A DNA stretch of 64,000 nucleotides from Pohlia nutans (taxonomy: Eukaryota > Streptophyta > Bryopsida > Bryales > Mniaceae): contig CM040099.1 of assembly GCA_022496805.1 (NCBI GenBank), forward strand, positions 16,146,531 through 16,210,530. Reading direction: 5' to 3'. Below are positions 49,229 through 60,594 of this stretch, piece by piece. Positions within the stretch are counted from its first letter, which is position 1. Each line of letters opens with the position of its first letter. The position numbers and the translations under genes were made by a program. The notes below the pieces were generated by a model. The model saw only the letters and a program-made list of their open reading frames with translations, ran no database searches and was not told the origin of the DNA.

Positions 49229-49846
49229 ATGGCATTTAGAGAGCTGTCCATAAGAGAGGCCTCCAAACTTGAAGGGAACCCCAATTATAGCGTTTGGAGT
49301 TTCAAGCTTAGAAATATGTTAAATAGGGAAGATGTGTGGAAACTGATTGATCCTCCTGCAGGGACGGTGGCGCCTAATGATCCCGATGAACTAGTGGCAC
49401 TTCAAGTCCAAAAAAGCAAGGCACTTTCGATGATTGCACTTTCAGTAAGGGACAACGTCATTCCCTACATTGCAGATATCACGGACCCTGTAGAGTGCTG
49501 GAACGTTTTGAAGAGGCTGTATGCCAACAACACAAATTCGCGCAAGCTTATGCTCAGGCGAAAGCTTACGAACTTGAAGCTTGACAAAGGCGGATCGATG
49601 AGCGACTTCCTTCAGACACTCAAGGAACTTATCAATGACTTTGCGTGCACTGGCGAGGCGTTGGCAGATGATGAGGTGGTCGAGCACGCCCTGATGGCCC
49701 TTCCCGAAAGCTTTCAAAGCCTTGTCAACACCCTTATGTACAGGCCAACACTACCTTCTATCACCGAACTCACCGGCATACTCATGCAGGAAGATATTAG
49801 ACGAGAACTTCGGAGGGGCAAGAGAGGAAACTGTTGTTCTATGTAA
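49229..49846 (+). CDS. Copia-type gag, truncated
   Basis: The 205-residue frame reads the N-terminal capsid region of Ty1/Copia gag (UBN2 / gag-polypeptide type): YSVWSFKLRNMLNREDVWKL, ADITDPVECWNVLKRLYANN, LDKGGSMSDFLQTLKELIND, VEHALMALPESFQSLV. It ends RRGKRGNCCSM. The CCHC zinc knuckle, protease, integrase and reverse transcriptase are absent. The start follows the primer-binding site by about 100 bp, as expected for gag. The copy is either a deletion derivative or a gag-only non-autonomous element. It lies outside the CACTA transposon. Confidence 0.85.
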   Translation: MAFRELSIREASKLEGNPNYSVWSFKLRNMLNREDVWKLIDPPAGTVAPNDPDELVALQVQKSKALSMIALSVRDNVIPYIADITDPVECWNVLKRLYANNTNSRKLMLRRKLTNLKLDKGGSMSDFLQTLKELINDFACTGEALADDEVVEHALMALPESFQSLVNTLMYRPTLPSITELTGILMQEDIRRELRRGKRGNCCSM

Positions 49847-49892
49847 CAGTAGACGGTTGCCCTCTGGATGTAATAGACAACCCTGGGTTTTC

Positions 49893-49931
49893 AACAAATG
49901 GGTTTTCAGCTAAGTTGAAAACCCATTTGTT
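49893..49931. repeat. perfect 16-bp hairpin after the gag frame
   Basis: AACAAATGGGTTTTCA and its exact complement are separated by 7 nt. It lies 46 bp past the gag stop, where the retroelement homology ends. It could be a foldback remnant or mark the deletion junction. Confidence 0.85.
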
Positions 49932-51214
49932 AGGTTGGTCGTTTGAATGGGTCTTTAAAGACCAAGATTGTAGAAGTGCAGATAGACTCTATCCTAAACT
50001 GAACCCACCCAAACTATTGGCTACCCAAAATAATGATATTCATTCATTTTAGCACGCATTTTAGAAGAGTGCTCGCAATATTTGATGAGATATCTCGGAT
50101 TTTCTTAAAGAGTATCTCATTTGATCTAGACTCTTATGTAGTAGTCCGCATGGATGAGAAGTGAAACAAGACCTTTGAGCTCCACCTTTGAGGCCAAGCA
50201 TAATCATAGGATACACAAATACCTACATTCAAAATTTGTGGGTGAATAGAATACGAGCTTCTAAGCATCAGGAGTGCATTTTTTTCGTCCTTTTGAATAC
50301 ATGACTCTAGAAGATTAACCCATAAGCGTCTAGGCTATGACCATAGAATCATGCTTTACCTGTCACACTCAATTCTGCCACTATAAATAAGATAAGAATT
50401 CAATTTTATATTTTCAGTAGATGAAGCCATGTGTGCATATTTCACCAGTGGAAGTTTCCCAACATGGTTATATGGTAGAGCATAAAGGGACATTTTGAAT
50501 ACTCAATACTATTCTAGGTGTATTCTGAGTATACTTGACAAAATATATAAGGAGTACAAATTATTTCAAATCAAAAAACTCTTTACCCATAATTCCGGTT
50601 CTACTGCTTCTGAAGAAACATGATTCACCAGACTGGGAAGAGTTCCAGACACCACTAAGAAAGGTCAGAAGCCAGCACATGAACTTTCAAAACAGGAAAT
50701 TTCATTAAATCAAAGTCTGTACATGCGCACACGCGAAGGAGTAATAAAGCTCATCCTGCCTCATAGCTGGATATAGTACAAGGTAAAAGCCCATGGTCGT
50801 TGCAGGCACAGAAAGAGGAAGTTGGCTTTTGGCGAGGCATTGCCCAAGAGTAATGACATGGGGCGATTTCACTGCATCTACCTTGACCAAACAGAACAGT
50901 AATAGTAATAAGGTCAATGCATACTGTACAGATCAAGGATGGCACCACAATTCAAGACCGGAAAAACTTCACGGTAGGGACATCCAAAGCCCAAAAAGCC
51001 ACTTATCAGATGTTCAGCTGGTGAACATCTCCATACTCAACATGTACCTATTGTCAAAGAAGTAAGTTTAGAACATCTACCAACAAAATTTTAACCTCTG
51101 CATATGGTATCCAAATAACACATTCTTTGGTGCGTTGGAATCCTCCTCACAAGAGCATATAATAAAGATTCCACCAGTCTATTAGCCAAAGTGGTAAAAT
51201 TAGGTGTGCTTACC
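49932..51214. other. spacer between gag remnant and GRAS gene
   Basis: No gene seen. A TTAA-family end TTAACCCATAAGCG occurs at 50315 with a CTATG/CATAG hairpin about 22 nt inside, but no right end was found. The last few hundred bases are likely the 3' region of the GRAS transcript. Confidence 0.5.
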
Positions 51215-54200
51215 TTATGGGCTCTCGGGGATAGGCTCCCAAACTGTGATTGCATGAGTGATGCGTTCCTTCCAGCCCAGCAGAAACCAGCTGCCGTCTT
51301 CCCCAATACCAAAGTCACGGTGATAGGACTCCATGGACACCCTGAGCTTGTTAATGATTTCCCTGGAGTTGGGCATCTGCTGGAAGCCCGCTCGCATGGT
51401 CCTGGCCTGCCATTGCCTGTACGTTTCAGTGCGCTCCACTCTCTCCAGCCCCTCACACGCCACCACGTTCAAAATCTCTCGCCCTATAATCTCATGGTCT
51501 ATGGTTTGTCTCGCAGGATGCTCCGGAGGAAACGAGGTCTCCATCAAGTCGAAAATGGTTGAGAAGTGGGCCAGTGCCTCCCGGAAACGAGACATGAAGA
51601 ACGGTGCGTTGTAGCCGGCGTTCAGCACTCCTTGCACAAAAATCTTCAAAAGCCAAAACCAAGTTTAGTATTCATTTGACGGCTAGAAGGCTGCTGAAAG
51701 CATTATCCAATTCGCTCTCAATCATTGGGACTCATATGTTATATATAGCACTTTTGAGGACTTTTTTTTGTTCATCTTTTTTTAATTTTTTGATCAACAC
51801 ATGTAATGTTCAAAACTTGGCCGTACCTGAATTCTATTCTGCACAAATATGATCAATCACGTTGGTTATTTTTCAACCATGAAATTTTGGTCCTTTAAGA
51901 GTTACGATTGCAAGAGAACTGAAATACAAACAGTGGAAGTGAAGCCTTAACCCCTAAAGGACCAAGAAGCCTAAATTGAGCCTCATGTTTTTAGCAGTTT
52001 TGAGTAGGTCCTAGGTGGACTTCTTTTTGTTCAAATTTATTTGTTGTTTGCCCAACACAGGCATATGTTATTTTGTTTTTCACAATATGATCGATTAATT
52101 TTTTCATTTTAGAACCATGAATCCTTGGTCCTTTAGGGGTTAACCATGGCTTCTAGATTTGTTGTGCATGGAGGGATATCGGAAGTACAGTACAGTACCT
52201 TGGGATTCAGACTTTTTATTCTGCTCAACAACAGATTGCGTGGACTTGCTGCTGTCACAGACTCATCCAAAAGGTGGCGGAGCCGGAACAAGCAATTCAC
52301 GGCAAGGACTTCATCCTCTCTCAAGAGGAGATTAGCAGGAGTGATTGCCTCCCATTTCTCAGCGATGGCATGAAACTCAAAGGGCACTCCCATCGACTTT
52401 GCAAGCCTGGCTAAGCGCTGTCCTGTTTCCCGGATCCTCTCTGAGGGCCTGAATCCAGGTTGAGGCCGATCAATACCTGCATCATAAAGCACACGTATAT
52501 TAATCACAACCGACAACGCCACCAATATGAACTGGAAGTATTACTAAGACACCCAAGGATAAGTAAATGTAAGATGAAGTAGTATGATTAGTTATTTAAA
52601 AAAACTGTTGCATTAGCTGAACTATTACAGATAAACTGACATGTGTGAAGTAAAGGCATTAACACCTGTAATCCGAAGGTGGGGAGGTCCCCCTTCTCGT
52701 TGTGAGAGCTGATGAAGAAGACATGGCCATTGTACTCCATAGAGGATGCCATAATCGATGATATGCACTCGTTGAGCACCCTTGAAAGCTTGCATAATTG
52801 CATGATTGGCAAAGCCATGTGGCACTTGGGTGAAAGGACAATACTCGCAAAACAGAATTTGCGCCTTCAGCATTTGTGCTTCGGAAGGGCGGCTGTTAGG
52901 AGCTGAGTAAAGTTGTCCACCGGTTCCAGACATTCTGGCAACCTGGAAAAATACATGACCCACCCTTAAGACAACACTCAAGAAGTAGACCTTACATAGT
53001 CCATCCATAACAAGCCTTCTGATTGATACGTACATCTTTCATGTGCCAAAAATTACCGCATCACTCCAAGTATTTAAGAGAAACATAAAAACTCTGAAAC
53101 ACATACAACTTCAAAAGTACCATTTCAAGTAAAGGGGCATAAAACAAACCAGAGCCTCCATGAAGTAATGAGCCATGCGTTGTGACGCATTCCCATGTGG
53201 CGACGTTTGCTGACGCAATTCGTGAACTAACTCATTTGCATGCCCGTAGTCAGATTGCTCCACTGCTTGCGCGCATCTGGTAGCAACAGGTAGCAGCAAC
53301 TTTGAGTGATACAAGACCCAAGAATGTAAAATAGCTATGGCAAACGTATATAAAATTACTCCAACGTATCGGATTCAGCTTCTACAGAACTAGAGCCCCA
53401 AAAATTCATAAAAAATACATAGTAGGGACAGCAGAAAACAGACCTGAGAAGGAGGTTGGTCAGATCCACAGTTGGCTCCGGTACGTGAACACCATTACCA
53501 TTTGAGACTGGCGGTGGAGTATCCTTGGATCCAACGTGTAAGTCGGATCCGCTTTCATTTTCATGACCATGGGACGAGTTCCCAGAGTCCATAGGGGAGA
53601 AACTTGAATCACAATATGCAAATGCACTCTGACATTCTGCAACCTCAGAATCTGCCTCCTTTCCGTCCGTCCAGTGTGTGGTGCAACCCAACCCTGAATC
53701 TCCATAAGAACAGGGCTCCTCGGGACTCTGTACAGGTTTGTAACCAAGCTCCGCTTTAGTATCTGGGGTATCTCTCAACTCTGCAGGAAGAGGACCGCCA
53801 AGGATCTCCTCGATCCAGCTGTCAACGCCACCGGTGTCGTCTTCAAATAGGTACTCCGAATTGGACTGGAATTCAGAGTTCGACTGGAATTCAGAATTTG
53901 ACAGGAATTCGGAGTTCGACTGGAATTCAGAGTTTGACTGGAATTCCAAATCCGAATTGGAAAATTCAGCTCCTGGCACTGGAGGAAGGTCATACGAAAT
54001 GAGATCTCCGAGCTCTTTCGCCATAGCCTGATAAGCAGATATTTCCTGAAACATACACTTCTTCTCCTCCACGTTTTCATCCATGAGAATATCCGTGAGA
54101 TATTCAAACAGTGGTGTTTTCTCTTGCTGTACCTCCACTGCAGTATCATACTCGGAGTTATCCGGGGCGTTTTGGTGACTAGATTCTGAGAAACTGTGGG

Positions 54201-54705
54201 AGGTAGAAAACGTCCCACTGTTGGAATTGAAGTCCGAACTGGAGCCTTGAATCACACTGTTGGAATATGACCGTTCGGGGGCTGCTGCCTGAGCTGCTGC
54301 TTTCAACTTCGGATCCTTGTATTCAATTTCACCAAACAAATACCCCAAACACTCACTGGTTTTCTTCTGGCGCATTGCTTGAGCATGCGGAACTGAGTCC
54401 TCGCCATCTTTAAACACAGAAGAGATCATGGCCTTCTTCTCCTCCTGAACATTGGCAAGCTCGGGAAACAGAGACGACAACGCAGAGAAAGCTGATGGTG
54501 TCGACAGTGGCGACATCTCACTCCCTAGACCTGACGGTGCCATCCTTGACGGTTGATTCTGTGAGTTGGCAACGGATTTGAAGCTCCGTTTCGCAGCTTT
54601 CGGCATCTGTGTTTGAAGCCATGCTTGCTGCAGCTGTGCAGCCAGGGGCGACACCTCCCCAGACCCTCCCCCTGAACTTCCTCCTGATCTCTTACTCCCT
54701 GCCAT
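51215..54705 (-). CDS. GRAS transcription regulator, LISCL (SCL9/SCL14-like) subfamily
   Basis: Five coding exons (54705-53444, 53276-53150, 52942-52666, 52476-52199, 51643-51215) join in phase into 790 residues. The first ATG after an acceptor (TTGCAG at about 54733) gives MAGSKRSGG, so a 5' leader intron is likely. The N-terminal half is low in order and acidic, with LISCL-like motifs (LFEYLTDILMDENVEEKKCM, VDSWIEEILGG) and a hexapeptide repeat. The GRAS domain starts near residue 412 with LLLRCAQAVEQ. It contains VHIIDYGILYGVQWP (about residue 521), LRITGIDRPQPGFRP, the PFYRE-type VPFEFHAIAEKWE, RFREALAHFS, NVVACEGLERVERTETYRQW and a SAW end (WFLLGWKERI). LISCL proteins activate transcription of stress and detoxification genes with TGA factors. 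Four introns inside a GRAS domain are unusual. Confidence 0.94.
51947..52143. mobile_element. TTAA-flanked piggyBac-like MITE, copy A10, in a GRAS intron
   Basis: The element is 197 bp with matching ends TTAACCCCTAAAGGACCAAG and CTTGGTCCTTTAGGGGTTAA, a 20-bp perfect inverted repeat including TTAA. The right end carries an ACCA/TGGT hairpin. It lies in the last intron (51644-52198) of the GRAS gene. A truncated relative lies just beside it at about 51740-51905. Confidence 0.85.
53850..53955 (-). repeat. 18-bp in-frame repeat encoding SNSEFQ units in the GRAS protein
   Basis: Five to six 18-bp units (AACTCTGAATTCCAGTCG type) encode tandem SNSEFQ with variants SNSDLE, SNSEFL and SNSEYL, in the disordered N-terminal half of the protein. 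Unit differences are mostly synonymous or conservative. Confidence 0.9.
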
Positions 54706-56800
54706 GGCTCTACTCACTACACCTTTCCCTGCAATTACAGTGGAGGAGGAATTAGTGGTGTCCAATTATACTGAAGGTCCAAAAACTGAATATATCTTAC
54801 ACCATTGAAATATTAATAAAGATAATGTGCACAACAGGTAAATAATGTTTACTGTGTGATTTGCTCCTTCACCCACCAAGCCACACTTAGAATTGTCTGT
54901 CTACTAACTAGACTACTTACTTGGCGTTCTAACTAACTTGAAGTCATAGACGCTTGGTCTATGAATTCCCACGTAAGTAACTTACTACCATATGAGTAGC
55001 TTGATCCCAACAAGCATGAAGATTCTGAACTCGAAAAAGTAAGCTCTATAGAATTAGCATGGCCCACAGTAGTTGCACTGAAAATTATATGTGCAGATCT
55101 TCGACGTTTTCCAAACAGAGGTCCTCCGTTGCAACGATCTTTCACGTCATATTTAGCTCTTCACTATTATCAAGTCCCGAATTCCTTCCTCACATGCTGG
55201 TCTCTACAGCTGATATAAAAGCCTCCAGTCCAGTAGATGCTCCTTACTTGAAGACCTAAACTTTTTCAAACAATAATCTCCCGCCTATCTTACAGAAACA
55301 GCATCCTGTGATCATGAAGACAAACCCGAAGACATGGGAGCGCAGTTGCAAGATTCTAGGAATCTTACCAGAAAAGCACGACAACAGGCTCTCATTCATG
55401 CATGCAACTGTGTTTTATTCATGTCCGAAACTCCAGATAGAGAACACAATTCCCCATTGGAATTAAGTTACTCATATGGTAACAAGAGTAACTTATGAGG
55501 AAACTGATAAACCAAGCAACTATGACTCCCAGTTAGTTAGAGCACCAAACTAGTAGTCTAGTTAGTCTGTACATATTCCAAGTATGTAGAAAGACAGTAC
55601 TAGGATTATAAGTATGACTAAGGAGATCACAACGTCTAATCGACAAGATCTCACTTCTATAGTTAGGTGGCGAGTCACACAGTAAACATTATTTGCTTTT
55701 GTGCAAATTATCTTTCTTAATATTTCACCTCCATCGACTCAAACAACGACCAGTTTCGAGCTTACTATAAATCCTAAAACTTTGTCTCGCTAAAAGTGAA
55801 TATCGACCGACGTGAATAACACCCTAGAAATCATGTGACTTTCCTTCCGTAGTCAACCAACACCAAAGTCTTCATGTGAAGAAAAAGACTACCCAGACAC
55901 AAAACGGCTTCGAAATCCGACTCAGAAGCAAATACTCACTTCAGCAACGACACTGATCCTCTCGAATTAGAAGTTTTGCAAAAGAAAAAAAAAAACGACC
56001 GGGAATATGGAAACATGAATCTCTCGCATCCTCGAAATTCCTTTCCAGTACAAGAAACACTCTCAAGCTAGGCTACAGTAAACATATCAAACCCCAAAGG
56101 AAACTAAAACCCCACAGTCAACCAACACCAAAAGAAAATGACACCCTAGCGACAAAACGGCCAAATCCGACTCAAAATGAAAATTCTTACGACATTGATC
56201 CTCCCTAATTAGAACGAATCTACCGTTTATAAAAAAATACAGAACCTAAAATTCGACCCTAGGTCTGAATCTCCCGCATCCAAAATCACTCAAGCTAGGC
56301 TTAAAGTGTACATATCAAACCCTACCTTACTTGAGCCAAGCTTCAAACTCCTGAAGAGAAAACCTACAACATTGATCCTCTCTACGTAGAACTAATCTGC
56401 CATTTAATTTTTTTGGAGCAAAATTCGACCCTAGGTCTGAATCCTCCAAAGAAAACAAAAATTCCTCTCAGAAAACTTATGTTAAAGGTGCACATATGAA
56501 ATTCATGAATGCAGAAGGGAATGAAGAACACCGCACCTGGATTTGCTTGAGTAAGTCACCCTGGATTTCGCAAAGTCCGCAAGCTCTCCCGGTCCGAAAA
56601 AATTTGCACGCGTTCCATCAGAGCTGCGGCGACTGCATATTCGGAGCTCCTGCTGGCGCTCCTGCAAGTAGAACTGGAACGCGGGAGGAAAATCTAGAAA
56701 CAAAGAGGCCGGGCGACAAACCTCGGCGAGGGAACGAAGGAACCTTGGCAAACCCCCGTGGCGAAGACGAAGACCCAAAGTGAAATCTACCAAATTGTGA
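54706..56800 (-). promoter_or_regulatory. probable leader exon, leader intron and promoter of the GRAS gene
   Basis: An acceptor just upstream of the GRAS ATG and a GC-rich island at 56530-56770 in otherwise AT-rich DNA suggest a non-coding first exon in the island, a leader intron of about 1.8 kb and the promoter beyond. A donor-like AAATCCAGG|GTGACT occurs near 56560 on the minus strand. The short frames in the island on both strands are not convincing genes. Transcript data would decide. Confidence 0.4.
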
Positions 56801-58184
56801 ATCTATGTTTTTCTCTTCTAATCAGAGTATCGAGTACTATCTAGGAAATTTAATTTATTTTTGAAGTTCCCGTGATACTATCTCGGCGGTTGCAATTAAA
56901 GGTATATTCCCAATCAGGCCAGTTTATAATGGAGTGGATTACTCTCATGGTCACATTTTCATGGTCACATTTCATACAGAATATTAAATAAAGTGCTCTT
57001 GCTACATAACGTAATAGAAGAGTGCAATAGAATATCTTTTTTAAAAATAAATCACAAGAGAATCTTCACTTAGATTCACTTTCTTAAACAATGAAGGAAT
57101 GCCATTTGTATTCCATGAATTTTGGGACTACTGTGTCATTGCCACGTACATTTACTTTTTTTTATTGTGGTCCCATTGGAAAAGGGTGTTGACTTTCATT
57201 GATTGCTCTATTATATTATGTAGGTGTACATCTAACTTTAAACACTTAAAAGAGTTTGAGCTCATTTTTTTAATGTATGTCTGACTACATTAACCAATAA
57301 CATTGGGAAATTTTTAATTAAATTAAAAAATATATATATTTGTGTGTTGATATGTGTATATATGTATATGTGTATATGTGTATATGTTCTTTTTTATATA
57401 TTTATATATTTATAATTTTATGACATGGTTTCCTAGTTTTCGAGCAAGATGTCTTTTTTGCTTGACTTTTAGAAAATCAACTTGGATCATGAAACATTAT
57501 TCACTAAGTCACTTTATATGCCTTTTTGAGACCTCGATGCCCATAGTGAGATGAATTTTTGTAGTACATCCAAAATTAACCCCAAAATGAATGCACATCA
57601 TTCATTTTAAGGGTCAATTTAAGAGCATACTACCTTAGAGTATCTCAAATGGTGATTAGATAAACTTGGATGACCCTTCAAAATATCTTAAAATATAGAG
57701 AGACTAAAATAAAAGTCCTTGATCGAAGGCATTTTAAGTATGGCCATAATTTATTTGAGAACCAATCACAAGCCACCACATGTAAAGTAGTTGAACAATA
57801 AATACACTTAAATATAATTTAGATGAGACTCTATATAGGAAATTTTGAGAGTGTTGACTTTATAACATTGTTTATCCTTGGACTTTGTACCCACTTACTA
57901 AAATTTTCAAGATTTTTTCCAATGCTCTTTGTTTTCACATCTTGAGTTTGTCTTACTTGGCTACTTGACTCCTACTAAATTCTATCATATAAAGGAAAGT
58001 CTCATCTTTCATTCTAGTGCCAAAATTAGTGTATCAGTAAAAAAACAAAAGCAGTAGTAGGGGGTGCGAAACCCTATTGTCATAGATTAGAAAGTTGATT
58101 TTTCAAAGGACCCTCTTTCATTTTCATTCTTATTTGGCGAGTCATCCATGCTTGAAGTGCCCCGTTGGAAATGCTCTTAGATCA
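56801..58184. other. AT-rich spacer, no gene seen
   Basis: Contains a TA/TG-rich microsatellite (57330-57415, TGTATATG-type units). No coding sequence is supported. Confidence 0.55.
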
Positions 58185-58536
58185 TAGCTATCTGTAAAGT
58201 AAAATGGGGTACCCTATCAATTGGCCAAAATTTGCACCCTTCAAATAGTATTTTCTTTACTTATCAGTCACCAACTACCAAACACTTGCTTTGGGTGATC
58301 ATGAAGGTTGATACCGATTCACTCTTGGAAACTTGAGAGTGCAGTGTAGAGGAGCTTCTCTTGCATTGGTGTGGTGCAAGGTTCCAATTCCCCTGACAAT
58401 GCAAAGTATTATGATTGGTCGAAAAAAACAGAGCCTAAACTTGTTTTTGCAACCTTTCAAGTTAAAAACAACCAATTGTGCCTTGTCTTTCCTCATGCGG
58501 AAATGTTTCGCTCGACGTTACGGATATATAACTCTA
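58185..58536. mobile_element. TA-flanked MITE, family E, copy 2
   Basis: The element is 352 bp, homologous to 47986-48321 in opposite orientation. Ends TAGCTATCTGTAAAGTAAAA and GTTACGGATATATAACTCTA are imperfect inverted repeats of the AGAGTTATCCGTAAAGTA type. Related ends also occur near 11440, next to the disrupted family B copy. Confidence 0.75.
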
Positions 58537-59447
58537 TTATAACTAAAAGTTATATGCAAAGATCTTCCAGAAGTGGGCCGTAATACCGCCCCAGCTCAAT
58601 AGCGAACTGCCACTTGACAGAAAATTCATCTAGAGAATTGGTTTTTATTATTTATTTTAATTTCTATTTGTTTGGAACGAATTTGATTTGACTTTTTCAC
58701 TGAACTTAGTTGGGGCCTTGGGGGGCAAGGAATTCGGTTTCTTGTCATGTTCCAGGAAAATCATCCGAGTTACTCATTCTTAGGATATCCAATTGAATTC
58801 CCTCAATTCCGGCCTGAGGCTACAGGACTGTACACTGATTATCCCATTTAATGCGGGTGGTACTAATTCCCTTAGCATGCACTATTTTGCCAAATAAACG
58901 TTATACATTATGGGTTTTTGATTCTGTCCATACGGTTAAATCTATGATTGCTCGCACAAATATTTTTGTATAAAATTTTTAATTTAAAATTCAATTTTGC
59001 TTTCAGGTTATTTGATTATGAATAAGATTTGACAATTTGTACTTGAAATTTGTTGTGATTGTAAGAGGAGAATATCAAAGCAAATAAACCAAGGAAAATG
59101 CAAGAATCATATCAAAAGCACAAGATTCAAATATAGAGCATATTAAGACCATTCACACCCATACAAGGCTAGAGCTAACTCGATGAAATTTGAAGAGCCC
59201 TTGCACTTTTCACACCCCCACGTCAGAAGTGCACATCAAATAGTCAATGGACCAATCACCATTAGGATGTGGAATATAATCAACTACACAATGATTTGAA
59301 GAGCCGTTTCTTAACAAGTTAGGATTGACAGTTAAGAGGCATTTCTTAAGAGCCTTGGCACTTTTCATCTAAATGCCATATTCATTTAATTGGGAATTTC
59401 CACCATATTGAGACTCTTTGAAATTTGCAGAATGTATAAATGTGTTC
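58537..59447. other. spacer, no gene seen
   Basis: AT-rich DNA without a supported frame. Confidence 0.5.
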
Positions 59448-59991
59448 TTAACCCTTTAGTGCCCAGGTAACCACTAAGTGGTCACTAAATCGTCAAAAAA
59501 TGAAATGCTGGAAAATTTGTGAACCATCTCACTTCGGTGTCTGAAGTTTAGTGGTGTAACTTTTGTTTATGCAAATGATGCAAAAAAAAACTTTGGAATC
59601 TGACTTTCTTACATGATTTTGTACATAGGTATTTGGTTCTTGACATGAAAGATTGCAATGGAGAGGTGTTGGCACAGGTCATTGCTGAACATCTTCACTT
59701 TTATTTTTGAAAATTTAACCCAAATTCTGTTTAACCTTGAAGCTACACACCCCCCAAAAATCTCATTTTTTGTGCATTCTTTCTCGTGCATTGTACGGTT
59801 CAAAGACATACTATTATCTTTCAATCCAACGGTCTATGATCTAACCAAGATTTAACCGACACTTGTTTCATTAAGCTCTGTTTACATTCATACGGTTGGA
59901 TACTATTTATGGTATCCCTAATTTTGACAGCAAGAAAGCATGACCTCAAAATGTTGGTTCTCCAAAACCGCCCTGGGCAATAAAGGGTTAA
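59448..59991. mobile_element. TTAA-flanked piggyBac-like MITE, copy A11
   Basis: The element is 544 bp, starts TTAACCCTTTAGTGCCCAGG and ends CCTGGGCAATAAAGGGTTAA, an inverted repeat of about 20 bp with one mismatch. A TAACCACTAAGTGGTCA hairpin lies 19-20 nt inside the left end. No credible coding sequence. Confidence 0.85.
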
Positions 59992-60594
59992 ATTTGCAAA
60001 AGTGTGTAAACATGACTGGAATGCCTTCGCAACTGCAATTTCTTTGTGTGGCGGGGTTGTTTTTACGGTTTAGGCATATATTGGCAAAGAAATTGGAAAG
60101 GCAGCTGTACTGGCAATTTGATCAAGGCAAATTCCATTTGTTTACGAAACCCATCTGGATATCAATCACATCACCATTGAGACTTGTGACTCAAAAGCTT
60201 TATCTAGAAAGTTGCACAATGGTTGATGTGACATGGGAACGAGAAGTACTCTTCCCATAACTTAAGAAGACCCAAAGAGAATAAATTAAATGCACAACGA
60301 AAAATTCAACGACACACGCTTGTAGCGTAATATGCATCTGATTGGTGAATCAGCACACAATGTAGCACCACGTCATTTACTGAAACCATCAGTTCAGTCA
60401 CAGTAACACATGGACAAATAAGTTCAGGTATACACCTTCCAAAACAAAGGTTCAAGAATTTAGCATATAATGTAAGAAAGTTCACGGTTCTTAAGCATCT
60501 GAATCAGCCTTTGCGAGCTAACTTCAAGTGAGATTACTGCGACGACCCTCTCAAATTCACTCCAAAGCTCAGATCGCCTGACTCTGATCTCCAT
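59992..60594. other. 3' flank of the XCT gene
   Basis: No independent gene seen. The 300 bp next to 60595 are probably its 3' untranslated region. Confidence 0.5.

Noticed and set aside
56496..56793. Short frames on both strands in a GC-rich island
   Set aside because: No homology and mutually overlapping. Better explained as the non-coding first exon and promoter of the GRAS gene.
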